Shown one piece after another: positions 29,165-38,718 of a stretch of 64,000 nt of DNA. The notes below the pieces were generated by a model. It saw only the letters and a list, made by a program, of their open reading frames with translations. It did not search any database and was not told the origin of the DNA. Both the position numbers and the translations under genes were made by a program. Source of the stretch: an uncultured Bacteroidota bacterium. GTDB taxonomy: Bacteria > Bacteroidota > Bacteroidia > Flavobacteriales > Flavobacteriaceae. Numbering within the stretch: the first letter of the stretch is position 1; every line of letters begins with the position of its first letter. The stretch is taken from NCBI GenBank assembly GCA_902510475.1, contig CABXCC010000003.1, forward strand, positions 1 to 64,000, in the 5' to 3' direction.

Positions 29165-29842
29165 ATGAAAAGAATTTTCTACACACTTACCTTGTTTATT
29201 ATACCAGGTATTTTATTAGCTCAAACTGAAAGAAAAATAGGAGATTTTCAAAAACTATCAGTTTATGACGGGATTAATGTAGAATTAATAAAGTCTGATA
29301 CGAACAGAGTTGAAATCACAGGAAAAAACACTGCATTTATAGTTGTAAAAAACAAAAATGGAGATTTGAAAATTAGACTAAGCGTTGAAAAAAGATTTTC
29401 TGGTAGCAGAACAAAGGTAAGCGTATTTTATAAAAATGTGTATTCGATAATTTCCCACGAAGGCGCAAATGTTTTCTCAAAAGACACAATTACTCAGGCA
29501 GATTTAAAACTTAAAGCTAATAGTGGCTCTAGACAAAACATTATTGTTAAACTTAACACTCTTGACGCAGTAGCAACTGCTGGAGCAAAAATAAATATAT
29601 CAGGAGAATCAAAATACCAAAACTTATCTGCAGCAACAGGCTCAGAAATATTAGCATCAAAATTAGAAAATGAAGAAGCAAATGTCATTTCAACAACAGG
29701 AGCGTTAATCGATGTTTCTTCATCCAAAGATCTTGAACTTAACAGTAAAATAGGAGGAATAATTAATGTTCACACAAAAACAGATAAAATTATTGAAAAA
29801 ATATCTGTTGGAGGTACGGTTAATTATTTATACGAGGAATAG
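29165..29842 (+). CDS. DUF2807-like head GIN domain protein (putative adhesin)
   Basis: Signal peptide; IGDFQKLSVYDGINVELIKSDTNRVEITG with beta-solenoid pattern. Confidence 0.75.
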   Translation: MKRIFYTLTLFIIPGILLAQTERKIGDFQKLSVYDGINVELIKSDTNRVEITGKNTAFIVVKNKNGDLKIRLSVEKRFSGSRTKVSVFYKNVYSIISHEGANVFSKDTITQADLKLKANSGSRQNIIVKLNTLDAVATAGAKINISGESKYQNLSAATGSEILASKLENEEANVISTTGALIDVSSSKDLELNSKIGGIINVHTKTDKIIEKISVGGTVNYLYEE

Positions 29843-30459
29843 TGGACTTTAACATTTTAACACCTATAACAATTGGTTTCTTTACAGCATTTATAATGGG
29901 TCCTGTTTTTTGGGTATTACTAGAGACAAGTATTACTAAAGGATTTCGGGCCGCTGTTGCGTTTGATTTAGGGGTTATGTTTGCAGATGTTTGTTTTATA
30001 GCCATATGCTATTTTGGAAGTATGCAGTTATTGGAGGTAGAACAAAACAAACAAGGTCTTTTTGTCCTTGGCGGAACAATTCTACTCTTATATGGGGTCT
30101 TTTCTTGGATCAACAGAAATAAGAAAAACAAGGAACAACCAGAAATTCAAGAGTTTAAAGAAAATTACTTTGGACTAGCAGCTAAAGGATTTTTCCTTAA
30201 TATATTAAACGTTGGGGTGTTTATTTTTTGGGGAGGGGTTTTGATAGTTTCATCACCTACTAGTGGAAAATCATTCACTAATTTTGCCTTGTTTTTTGCA
30301 ATTGTACTTCTTTCATATTTTTTAACAGATTTATTAAAAATATCTGTTGCTCACAGGTTTAAAAGTTTTTTAAAAGGAAGAGGAATACTTTTTGTAAACT
30401 CACTTATCTCATTAATATTGATTGTTTCTGGAGTGGTGTTGATAATTAAGGGAAGTTAG
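29842..30459 (+). CDS. LysE family translocator
   Basis: FFTAFIMGPVFWVLLETSITKGFRAAVAFDLGVMFADVCFI; multiple TMs. Confidence 0.85.
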   Translation: MDFNILTPITIGFFTAFIMGPVFWVLLETSITKGFRAAVAFDLGVMFADVCFIAICYFGSMQLLEVEQNKQGLFVLGGTILLLYGVFSWINRNKKNKEQPEIQEFKENYFGLAAKGFFLNILNVGVFIFWGGVLIVSSPTSGKSFTNFALFFAIVLLSYFLTDLLKISVAHRFKSFLKGRGILFVNSLISLILIVSGVVLIIKGS

Positions 30460-30526
30460 CTCTCAGATTCTTATTAAAGATATAAAGAGAAATTCCTATA
30501 TTACAGTGCTAACCAAAAAAAATATC

Positions 30527-31039
30527 ATGAAAAAATTAATTATACTTTTTATTTCACTGTCTTTTTTAGGATGTGAAACAATCAATGTAGAAGTACAAAA
30601 ATCAGCGGGTGAGTGGATGATGGAAGGCTCTCAAAACCAAGGAAAAAAATATATAATGGGAGACGACGACGACGCAGACCTTGCTATGAAATTTATGGAC
30701 GGATACGAAAACATGGATCCGCAAACAATGGTAGACTTATCAGCAGATATCGTAAAGTTTCATCCAGGAGATGTGGCAGGTGTTTTTGACGTAGATATGA
30801 CAAACACAGACTTTATTGTTGACAGACAAAAAGATATGGATTCTGTGTCAAGAAACTACATCTTTATTATGCCTCTCAAAATGGAAGGTACCAATGTAAG
30901 GTTCGTAGAAACTTCATTTAATGAAACCACATACTTAAAGGACGGATCATCCAAATCGGTTGGCGTATATGAAAAACTTTATATAAATACAGACAATAAA
31001 ATTTCAAGGGTTGTGCAATGGCACAGACCGTCTAACTAA
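30527..31039 (+). CDS. Lipoprotein, possibly NTF2-like
   Basis: Lipobox SLSFLGC from the ATG at 30527 (MKKLIILFISLSFLGCETINVEV); ends in a SnoaL-like strand pattern (DNKISRVVQWHRP). Confidence 0.6.
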   Translation: MKKLIILFISLSFLGCETINVEVQKSAGEWMMEGSQNQGKKYIMGDDDDADLAMKFMDGYENMDPQTMVDLSADIVKFHPGDVAGVFDVDMTNTDFIVDRQKDMDSVSRNYIFIMPLKMEGTNVRFVETSFNETTYLKDGSSKSVGVYEKLYINTDNKISRVVQWHRPSN

Positions 31040-31050
31040 AACAAAAAATT

Positions 31051-31575
31051 ATGAAAAAAACACTTTTGTCAATATTTACCGCTATAATAATTTTTAGCTG
31101 TAACCAAGGAGTACAAGTTACATTTGATGACGATAAGTCAAATGCAATTAGGGCACATTTTCAAAACTATCTAAATAATGACATGGATGGCCTCAAAGAA
31201 TTATGGTCTCCAGACCTTAAAGTTTTCTTGAATTCAAAAAAACCAATCGGGGTAGATGATTTGGTTTCTATGTTAGAAGCTCAGCACTCTGGATTCGAAC
31301 CAATAACCATGAGTTTTGGAGAAGAAGGAGGGGAAGATCTTGGAGTGTGGGTTCAGACAATAACCTACCCTGCTTTAGGCGAATATCCAGCTATAACGTT
31401 AACCCAGTCCTGGTTTGACTGGAACGCAACTGGAAAAGTAAGCGGAAACACAATAGTCCTACCAGCCCACATAGGATTCAAATGGGGAGAGAATGGAAAA
31501 ATAATTGAAGAATGGCACAATTATGACACTCAGGAAATGATGGCAGAGCTTGCCTTGTCCGAAAGCACAGAATAA
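31051..31575 (+). CDS. NTF2/SnoaL-like lipoprotein
   Basis: Lipobox IIFSC; NAIRAHFQNYLNNDMDGLKELWSPDLKVFLNSKKPIG...NGKIIEEWHNYD. Confidence 0.65.
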   Translation: MKKTLLSIFTAIIIFSCNQGVQVTFDDDKSNAIRAHFQNYLNNDMDGLKELWSPDLKVFLNSKKPIGVDDLVSMLEAQHSGFEPITMSFGEEGGEDLGVWVQTITYPALGEYPAITLTQSWFDWNATGKVSGNTIVLPAHIGFKWGENGKIIEEWHNYDTQEMMAELALSESTE

Positions 31576-31593
31576 TAAAAGCTTGTTGATATA

Positions 31594-31625
31594 AAAACCC
31601 CTACATTATGTGTAGGGGTTTTTTG
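31594..31625. terminator. Hairpin terminator between the lipoprotein (+) and tRNA-Cys (-), possibly bidirectional
   Basis: AAAACCCCTACA-ttatg-TGTAGGGGTTTTTT. Confidence 0.8.
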
Positions 31626-31628
31626 TTG

Positions 31629-31699
31629 AGGCGCCTGGCGGATTCGAACCGCCGTACAAGGTTTTGCAGACCTCTGCCTAGCCACTCGGCCAAGGCGCC
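31629..31699 (-). tRNA. tRNA-Cys (GCA)
   Basis: Reverse complement GGCGCCTTGGCCGAGTGGCTAGGCAGAGGTCTGCAAAACCTTGTACGGCGGTTCGAATCCGCCAGGCGCCT; cloverleaf, anticodon GCA. Confidence 0.94.
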
Positions 31700-31741
31700 A
31701 AATTATAAGTGTGGGCAAATTTATAATAAATTTTTAACTTA

Positions 31742-32107
31742 TTACTTATTTCTCTTATCTGTTAGACAAACTGTAACACGCTCTACATCTGCATTTATCG
31801 GCGGGCAGATTTTAGAAACACAAACGGTGATTTTCTCTAATAAAGAAATCTCGGCTAAAGAGCATGAGCAAATTCTTTTTACCACGGACTCAAGCATTTT
31901 TGAACGAACCCCCATCTCCCTGGTCACAATCCTGGCAAGATCCACATAGTTAACCGTTTTTGATATGTCATCTTCAAAAGCCTCCTTTTCAAGCAAACAC
32001 TCTGCGGTTACATTTACAACATAATCACTTCCAATTATTTTTTCTTCTTTCATGCAACCGTGGTATGCATAAATTTTTAGATTTTCAACTTTAACTGTTG
32101 CCTTCAT
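31742..32107 (-). CDS. folB: Dihydroneopterin aldolase
   Basis: VKVENLKIYAYHGCMKEEKIIGSDYVVNVTAE...VNYVDLARIV. Confidence 0.88.
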   Translation of the reverse strand: MKATVKVENLKIYAYHGCMKEEKIIGSDYVVNVTAECLLEKEAFEDDISKTVNYVDLARIVTREMGVRSKMLESVVKRICSCSLAEISLLEKITVCVSKICPPINADVERVTVCLTDKRNK

Positions 32108-32154
32108 TAATTATTCTTTTGATAACTTTGTAAACTTATTAAAAACAAATTAGT

Positions 32155-33831
32155 GTGGAAAACAAACCAGAAAATTTTATAGAACAAATAATCGCAGAAG
32201 ACCTTTCTGCGGGTTTTAGTTCTGCAAACCTAAAGTTTCGTTTTCCTCCGGAGCCAAACGGATATTTGCATATTGGACATGCAAAGGCAATTGCACTAAA
32301 TTTTGGATTGGGCGAAAAGTATAGCGCTCCTGTTAATTTGAGGTTTGATGACACCAACCCTGCAAAAGAAGAACTAGAGTATGTTGAAGCCATAAAAGAG
32401 GATGTTTCTTGGTTAGGATACACCTGGGCAAAAGAAACATACTCTTCGGACAACTTTCAAAAACTTTATGAATGGTCCGTTTTTTTAATTACCCAAGACC
32501 TGGCCTACGTAGATTCTCAAACCTCTGAACAGATGGCAATTCAAAAGGGCACGCCAACAAAGCCTGGGGAAAACAGCCCTTTTAGATCAAGGCCTGTTTC
32601 TGAGAGCCTTGTCCTTTTTAACCAAATGAAAAAAGGAGAGTGCCCTGAAAACAAACATGTGCTAAGGGCCAAAATTGACATGAGCCACCCAAATATGCTA
32701 ATGAGAGACCCTATAATTTATAGGGTTTTAAAAAAAACACACCACAGAACCTCAGACGAATGGAACATTTACCCAATGTATGACTGGGCACATGGACAAT
32801 GTGATTATATTGAACAGGTTTCACACTCTTTATGCTCGCTAGAGTTTAAACCACACCGAGAACTATATGACTGGTTCCTAAACACTATAACAAAAACTGA
32901 AAACGACTTAGAAATTCAACCCAAACAAAGAGAATTTGCTCGACTTAATTTAAGTTATACAATAATGAGCAAGAGAAAGCTTTCTGTGCTGGTTGAAAAA
33001 AACATTGTTTCAGGCTGGGATGATCCTAGAATGCCTACAATCTCAGGTCTTAGACGAAGAGGATACACCCCTGCCTCTATTCGCTCTTTTATTGAAAAAG
33101 TTGGTGTTGCAAAAAGAGAAAACTTAATAGACGTGTCTTTGCTGGAGTTTTGCATTAGAGAAGATCTTAACAAAACAGCTAACAGAAAAATGGTTGTAAT
33201 GGACCCCATTAAATTAACAATTAGCAATTACCCAGAAGGAAAGATAGAATTTGTAAGTACAGAAAACAATCCAGAAAATGAAGGCTCAGGAATAAGAAAG
33301 CTTCCTTTTAATAAACACCTTTTTATTGAAAGAGAAGATTTTAAAGAAGAAGCTAACAGGAAGTTTTTCCGCCTTACCACAGGAAAAGAGGTAAGGCTAA
33401 AAAGTGCATATATAATTGTAGGCACAGGCGTTATTAAAGATAATAATGGAAAAATTACAGAGATCCTTTGTGAATATGACCCAAAAAGTAAAAGTGGATC
33501 AGGCTCAGAGGAAAGCCTAAGAAAAGTAAAAGGAACACTACACTGGGTTACTCAAAACGAGAGCACTCAAATTACTGTTAATTCATACGACAGACTATTT
33601 AAAGAAGAGCTTCCCGGAAACAATACAAGTCAAGATTTTTTAGCAGATATTAATCCAGACTCACACACCGTTAATACTGGTTATGCTGAACCATCAATTT
33701 TAGAATCAACAATCGGTCAAAACTTTCAGTTTCAAAGAAAGGGCTATTTCGTCATGGACAAAAACAGTAAAGCCGACAATCCTGTTTTTAACAAAACTGT
33801 CGGCCTTAGAGACTCTTGGAAAAAAAAATAA
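32155..33831 (+). CDS. glnS: Glutaminyl-tRNA synthetase
   Basis: FPPEPNGYLHIGHAKAIALNFGL, RFDDTNPAKE, MSKRKLSVLVE; GTG start. Confidence 0.96.
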   Translation: MENKPENFIEQIIAEDLSAGFSSANLKFRFPPEPNGYLHIGHAKAIALNFGLGEKYSAPVNLRFDDTNPAKEELEYVEAIKEDVSWLGYTWAKETYSSDNFQKLYEWSVFLITQDLAYVDSQTSEQMAIQKGTPTKPGENSPFRSRPVSESLVLFNQMKKGECPENKHVLRAKIDMSHPNMLMRDPIIYRVLKKTHHRTSDEWNIYPMYDWAHGQCDYIEQVSHSLCSLEFKPHRELYDWFLNTITKTENDLEIQPKQREFARLNLSYTIMSKRKLSVLVEKNIVSGWDDPRMPTISGLRRRGYTPASIRSFIEKVGVAKRENLIDVSLLEFCIREDLNKTANRKMVVMDPIKLTISNYPEGKIEFVSTENNPENEGSGIRKLPFNKHLFIEREDFKEEANRKFFRLTTGKEVRLKSAYIIVGTGVIKDNNGKITEILCEYDPKSKSGSGSEESLRKVKGTLHWVTQNESTQITVNSYDRLFKEELPGNNTSQDFLADINPDSHTVNTGYAEPSILESTIGQNFQFQRKGYFVMDKNSKADNPVFNKTVGLRDSWKKK

Positions 33832-34761
33832 TTACTTCTTTTCAGGTTTTTTTCTGAGCTTTGCAGCCTTCATTTCTTCACCAATTTGATTACTTGCCGT
33901 AAAAGAAGCAACCATATTATTGAGCATTTCTGATCCTGCCTGAGGGGAGTTGGGCATCAATATCAAATTACTATTGGACGCAGACCCCACAGACTGAAGG
34001 GTATCATAGTGTTGCGTTACAACTATTAGCGCAGACGCTTCTTGAGAATTTATATCAACACCATTTAAAACCTTTACAGAGTCCTCAAGACCTCTTGCAA
34101 TTTCACGTCTTTGATCGGCAATACCCTGACCCTGAAGTCTTTTGCTTTCAGCCTCAGCTTTTGCTCTTTCAACGATCAATATTTTTTGAGCTTCTCCTTC
34201 AAATTGCGCAGCAACCTTTTCTCTTTCGGAAGCGTTAATTCTATTCATTGATTCTTTTACCTGAGCATCAGGATCAATGTCTGTCACAAGGGTTTTAATT
34301 ATTTGAAAGCCATACTCTGTCATTGCTTCTTGAATCTCTGACTTGACAGCAATGGCGACATCATCTTTTTTAATAAAGACATCATCAAGTATTAGCTTGG
34401 GGACCTCGGCGCGAACAACATCAAAAATGAAACTCGTGATTTGGTCTGCTGGGTTGTCAAGCTTATAAAAAGCATCATAAACCTTTTCTTTAATCACTTT
34501 AAACTGAACAGAGACTTTAAGCTTTACAAAAACATCGTCTTTTGTTTTTGTTTCGACTACAACGTCAAGTTGCTGTATCCTTAAACTAAGCCTTCCGGCT
34601 ACACTGTCGATGATAGGTATTTTAATTTGCAGCCCAGATTGTCGGATGCTTACAAACTTACCGAATCGTTCAACAACGGCCGCAGACTGTTGTTTTACAA
34701 TAAAAAAAGTAAAGAATAAAAGTAACAGTCCAATAGGTAATAATATTGTATATATAATCAT
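33832..34761 (-). CDS. SPFH/Band 7 (stomatin/QmcA-like) membrane protein
   Basis: N-terminal TM; AAVVERFGKFVSIRQSGLQIKIP; MNRINASEREKVAAQFEGEAQKILIVERAKAEAESKRLQGQG. Confidence 0.9.
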   Translation of the reverse strand: MIIYTILLPIGLLLLFFTFFIVKQQSAAVVERFGKFVSIRQSGLQIKIPIIDSVAGRLSLRIQQLDVVVETKTKDDVFVKLKVSVQFKVIKEKVYDAFYKLDNPADQITSFIFDVVRAEVPKLILDDVFIKKDDVAIAVKSEIQEAMTEYGFQIIKTLVTDIDPDAQVKESMNRINASEREKVAAQFEGEAQKILIVERAKAEAESKRLQGQGIADQRREIARGLEDSVKVLNGVDINSQEASALIVVTQHYDTLQSVGSASNSNLILMPNSPQAGSEMLNNMVASFTASNQIGEEMKAAKLRKKPEKK

Positions 34762-34840
34762 ATTTAAAATTTAATTGGTTCGTAACAAACAATATAAGTA
34801 AAAGGCCAGCCTAAAAAAAAAATAAACTTTTAAAATAATG

Positions 34841-36319
34841 TTAAAACAGCTTTGACAAAGCTTCTTTAGCACGACTAGAAGCGTCTTTTAAGCCAATGAA
34901 GGACACAATCTCTTGTAGATCAATTCCGTGAAGCGCCCCAACTAAAACCACCCTAAGAGTCATCATTATTTGTCCTGCAGAAAAACCTTTGTCTACGCAA
35001 GATTTTTTTACCCTCTCTACAAATAAGTCTGCTTGCTCACTTTCTGAATCTGCGAGCGATATAATTGTTTCTAAAATCTGTTTTCCACCCGGTTTAAGAA
35101 TTTTCTTAAGACTTTTTTCATCATAGGAATTTGGCCCAGCAAACAAATATTCTGAAAGCTCCCAAAGCTCATTGACCGTGCTTGCTCTTTCTTTGACAAG
35201 CCCTATAGCGACCTTCAGCTTAACAACATTATAATTACAGTCTTTTTTTGTGTTTTGTAAAATTCTTAACAATTCATCATTTTGAGTCTTTTGAATATGT
35301 TGGTGGTTGTACCACTTAAGCTTTTCAAAGTCAAAGTTTGCAGATGAAGAAACCACTTTTTCTAAGCTAAAAAGCCCTTTTAACTCACTTAAGGATAAAA
35401 TTTCTTTCGTCTCGTCAGGAGCCCACCCAAGAGTTGAAATATAGTTAACAAGAGCCTCAGGCATTATCCCTATCTCTTTGAAACCTAGGACTTCTTTTTC
35501 TCCTTTCCATCGAATGGGAAAAACAGGAAAGCCATTTTTTTCCCCACTCCTCTTACTTAACTTTCCTTTTCCGTTAGGGTTAAGTATTAATGGGAGATGC
35601 GCATACTTCGGGCTCTTCCACCCAAAGGCCTCATAAAGAAGCGTGTGTAGAGCAAGTGAGGGAAGCCATTCTTCACCTCTTATGACATGCGTTATGCCCA
35701 TCAAGTAATCGTCTACAACATTTGCAAAATGATAAGTTGGCATTCCGTCTGCTTTTACTAAAATCTTATCGTCTAACAAAGACGAGTCAATTGAAGAATC
35801 ACCTCGGACTATGTCAGAAGTCTTTACCTCAGATTCTCTAGGACACCTAAACCGGACCACATACTTTTCTTTGTTTTCTATTTTTTTTTGAACCTCTTTC
35901 TCGTCTAAGCACAGTGAGTTGTTTAAAGAGTTTCTGTTGCGCCAATTGTAAATAAAAACCTCGCCCTTACTCTCTTTATTTTCCCTCAATTTTAGGAGCT
36001 CTTCCTCTGTGTCAAAAGCATAATAAGCCTTGCCTTCTTTTAACAACAATAAAACATGCTCGTTATAAATGTCTTTTCTTTCGCTTTGTCTGCGCGGCTC
36101 TTGATCGGCTTCAATTCCACACCACTTAAGAGACTCAATAATATAGTTTTCGGCCCCAGAAACCTCTCTTTTTTTATCTGTATCTTCAATTCTTACAAGA
36201 AATTTACCCCCAGATTTTTTTGCATACAAATAATTAAACAGTGCGGTTCGCACCCCACCAATATGTAGAGGCCCTGTTGGGCTTGGAGCAAAACGCACGC
36301 ATACTTTTTTATTTGTCAA
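34841..36319 (-). CDS. gltX: Glutamyl-tRNA synthetase
   Basis: VRFAPSPTGPLHIGGVRTALFNYLYAKK, RIEDTD, GKLSKRSG (KMSKS-type). Confidence 0.96.
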   Translation of the reverse strand: MTNKKVCVRFAPSPTGPLHIGGVRTALFNYLYAKKSGGKFLVRIEDTDKKREVSGAENYIIESLKWCGIEADQEPRRQSERKDIYNEHVLLLLKEGKAYYAFDTEEELLKLRENKESKGEVFIYNWRNRNSLNNSLCLDEKEVQKKIENKEKYVVRFRCPRESEVKTSDIVRGDSSIDSSLLDDKILVKADGMPTYHFANVVDDYLMGITHVIRGEEWLPSLALHTLLYEAFGWKSPKYAHLPLILNPNGKGKLSKRSGEKNGFPVFPIRWKGEKEVLGFKEIGIMPEALVNYISTLGWAPDETKEILSLSELKGLFSLEKVVSSSANFDFEKLKWYNHQHIQKTQNDELLRILQNTKKDCNYNVVKLKVAIGLVKERASTVNELWELSEYLFAGPNSYDEKSLKKILKPGGKQILETIISLADSESEQADLFVERVKKSCVDKGFSAGQIMMTLRVVLVGALHGIDLQEIVSFIGLKDASSRAKEALSKLF

Positions 36320-36384
36320 AACGAATTTTTATCAAATATAAAACAATATTCTTTCAATTGATTGTGTAGATTTGCTTATAATTT

Positions 36385-36807
36385 ATGATTGATTTTATAC
36401 ATAACACCTCCTTTGTCTTAAAGAGCACAGAAGAAATACGAAAACTTCTTTTACACGTTTCTTTACAAGAAGGATATGTCTTGTCTCAATTTTATTTTCA
36501 CTTTGTTTCATCTGAAGAAATAACACGAATTAATAAAAATCACCTCTCACATGACTACGCAACAGATGTTATAACCTTTGATTATAGCACAGATAAAGAA
36601 CTAAAAGCTGAGGCTTACATCTGCCCTGAAGAAGTTCATTCTAATGCCAAAAAGTATAGCCAAACCACTGAAAATGAGATGATTAGGGTTTTGATTCACG
36701 CGCTTCTTCATGTTTGTGGCCATGACGATAAAAGTGACGAATCAAAACTAAAAATGAGAAACAAAGAAGACTTATATATTAAGATTTATCAGGCCTCTTT
36801 CAAATGA
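36385..36807 (+). CDS. ybeY: Endoribonuclease YbeY
   Basis: SHDYATDVITFDY; RVLIHALLHVCGHDDKSDE (H-x3-H-x5-H). Confidence 0.93.
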   Translation: MIDFIHNTSFVLKSTEEIRKLLLHVSLQEGYVLSQFYFHFVSSEEITRINKNHLSHDYATDVITFDYSTDKELKAEAYICPEEVHSNAKKYSQTTENEMIRVLIHALLHVCGHDDKSDESKLKMRNKEDLYIKIYQASFK

Positions 36808-36825
36808 TTTATATTTGCAAAAGAA

Positions 36826-36841
36826 TGTTCCACGTGAAACA
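36826..36841 (+). promoter_or_regulatory. parS-like site (TGTTCCACGTGAAACA)
   Basis: Exact match to the recognised bacterial parS consensus TGTTNCACGTGAAACA, in the ybeY-mnmG gap. Confidence 0.8.
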
Positions 36842-36846
36842 AGAAT

Positions 36847-38718
36847 ATGTTTAATCAAGAATACGATGTTATTGTAGTTGGTGGTGGCCACGCAGGTAGT
36901 GAGGCCGCAGCAGCAGCAGCAAATCTTGGCGCCAAAACTCTTTTGGTTACCATGAATTTACAAACCATCGGTCAAATGTCATGCAACCCTGCTATGGGAG
37001 GAATAGCAAAAGGTCAAATTGTTCGCGAAATTGATGCTTTGGGTGGATACAGTGGGATTGTCACAGACAAGTCTGCAATCCAATTTAAAATGTTAAACCT
37101 TTCAAAAGGCCCGGCTATGTGGAGCCCAAGAGCACAAAACGACAGAGCTCTTTTTGCCCAGTATTGGCGAGAAATGTTGGAAGCTACACCAAACTTAGAT
37201 TTCTATCAAGAAATGGTTAAGTCTTTGTGGATGGAAAAAGACAAACTTGTTGGTGTTGTTACTGGTCTTGGTCAAAAAATAAAAGCCAAATCTGTTGTAC
37301 TCACGAATGGAACTTTTTTGAATGGACTTATACACGTCGGCGAAAAAAATTTTGGTGGTGGCCGTGCTGGAGAGAAAGCAGCAACAGGAATCACAGAACA
37401 ACTTGTTTCTCTAGGTTTTGAGTCTGGTAGAATGAAGACAGGCACTCCCCCGCGAGTTGACGGAAGGTCTCTCGACTATTCTAAAATGATAGAACAGCCA
37501 GGCGACTCTATTCCGCAAAAATTCTCTTATTTGGAAACAACTCAGCCGCTAAAAAAGCAGGTTTCCTGTCATATGACCTACACTAGCCCTGAGGTGCATG
37601 ACTTGCTGCGTGATGGATTTGACAGATCTCCAATGTTTAACGGCAGAATTAAAAGTATAGGGCCAAGATACTGTCCTTCGATCGAAGATAAAATACACAG
37701 ATTTTCAGAAAGAGAAAGGCATCAACTATTTGTCGAGCCAGAAGGATGGAATACTGTAGAAGTATATGTTAATGGATTCTCTACTTCTTTACCCGAAGAG
37801 GTTCAGTTTACCGCCTTAAGGGCCGTTTCTGGATTCGAGAATGTAAAGTTCTTCAGACCAGGATACGCGATTGAATACGACTATTTTTTTCCAACCCAAC
37901 TCACCTATTCATTAGAAACTAAAATAATTGAAAATCTTTTTTTTGCAGGACAAATTAACGGGACAACGGGCTATGAAGAAGCAGGCTCACAAGGTCTTAT
38001 AGCAGGAATAAATGCTGTAAAAAAAATACAAAACAAACCTCCTTTAATCTTAAAAAGAGACCAAGCTTATATCGGAGTTTTAATAGATGATTTAATCACA
38101 AAAGGAACCGAAGAACCATACAGAATGTTTACATCAAGAGCTGAGTATAGAATGCTTTTAAGACAAGACAATGCCGACCAGAGATTAACAAAAATTAGCC
38201 ACGATATTGGTCTTGCAAGTCCTGAAAGAATTGCTGCTTGCGAAACAAAATATTCAGACTCGTCTAGCTTGATTTCGTTTCTAAAAAAACAGAGCATCTT
38301 GCCTTCAGAAATTAATAGTATATTGGACCAAAAAAAATCTGCAAAAATAAAGCAATCTGGAAAGGCAGATAAGATTCTTTCGCGCCCAAATATCTTTCTT
38401 GAAGACCTTAAAAAATGCAATTCTATTTCTTCTTTCATAGACTCAAACAATTTGCCTAAAGAGGTACAAGACCAAGCAGAAATACAAATCAAATATAGCG
38501 GCTACATTGAAAAAGAAAAAGCTAATGCAGACAAGCTTAATAGGCTTGAGTCAGTTAAAATACCCAAAGATTTTGATTATAAAAAACTTAAATCCATAAG
38601 CGCCGAAGCCTTAGAAAAGCTAAGAAAAATTAAGCCAGAAACCATTTCCCAAGCATCAAGAATTAGCGGGGTCTCCCCCAACGACATTTCTGTTTTGCTT
38701 GTCTTTATGGGCCGATAA
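36847..38718 (+). CDS. mnmG: tRNA uridine-5-carboxymethylaminomethyl modification enzyme MnmG (GidA)
   Basis: DVIVVGGGHAGSEAAAAAANLGAKTLLVTM; GTPPRVDGRSLDYSKM; FFAGQINGTTGYEEAGSQGLIAGINA. Confidence 0.97.
   Translation: MFNQEYDVIVVGGGHAGSEAAAAAANLGAKTLLVTMNLQTIGQMSCNPAMGGIAKGQIVREIDALGGYSGIVTDKSAIQFKMLNLSKGPAMWSPRAQNDRALFAQYWREMLEATPNLDFYQEMVKSLWMEKDKLVGVVTGLGQKIKAKSVVLTNGTFLNGLIHVGEKNFGGGRAGEKAATGITEQLVSLGFESGRMKTGTPPRVDGRSLDYSKMIEQPGDSIPQKFSYLETTQPLKKQVSCHMTYTSPEVHDLLRDGFDRSPMFNGRIKSIGPRYCPSIEDKIHRFSERERHQLFVEPEGWNTVEVYVNGFSTSLPEEVQFTALRAVSGFENVKFFRPGYAIEYDYFFPTQLTYSLETKIIENLFFAGQINGTTGYEEAGSQGLIAGINAVKKIQNKPPLILKRDQAYIGVLIDDLITKGTEEPYRMFTSRAEYRMLLRQDNADQRLTKISHDIGLASPERIAACETKYSDSSSLISFLKKQSILPSEINSILDQKKSAKIKQSGKADKILSRPNIFLEDLKKCNSISSFIDSNNLPKEVQDQAEIQIKYSGYIEKEKANADKLNRLESVKIPKDFDYKKLKSISAEALEKLRKIKPETISQASRISGVSPNDISVLLVFMGR

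Noticed and set aside
30661-30677. GAC repeat in lipoprotein gene
   Set aside because: Encodes a short Asp run; no sign of expansion beyond four units.
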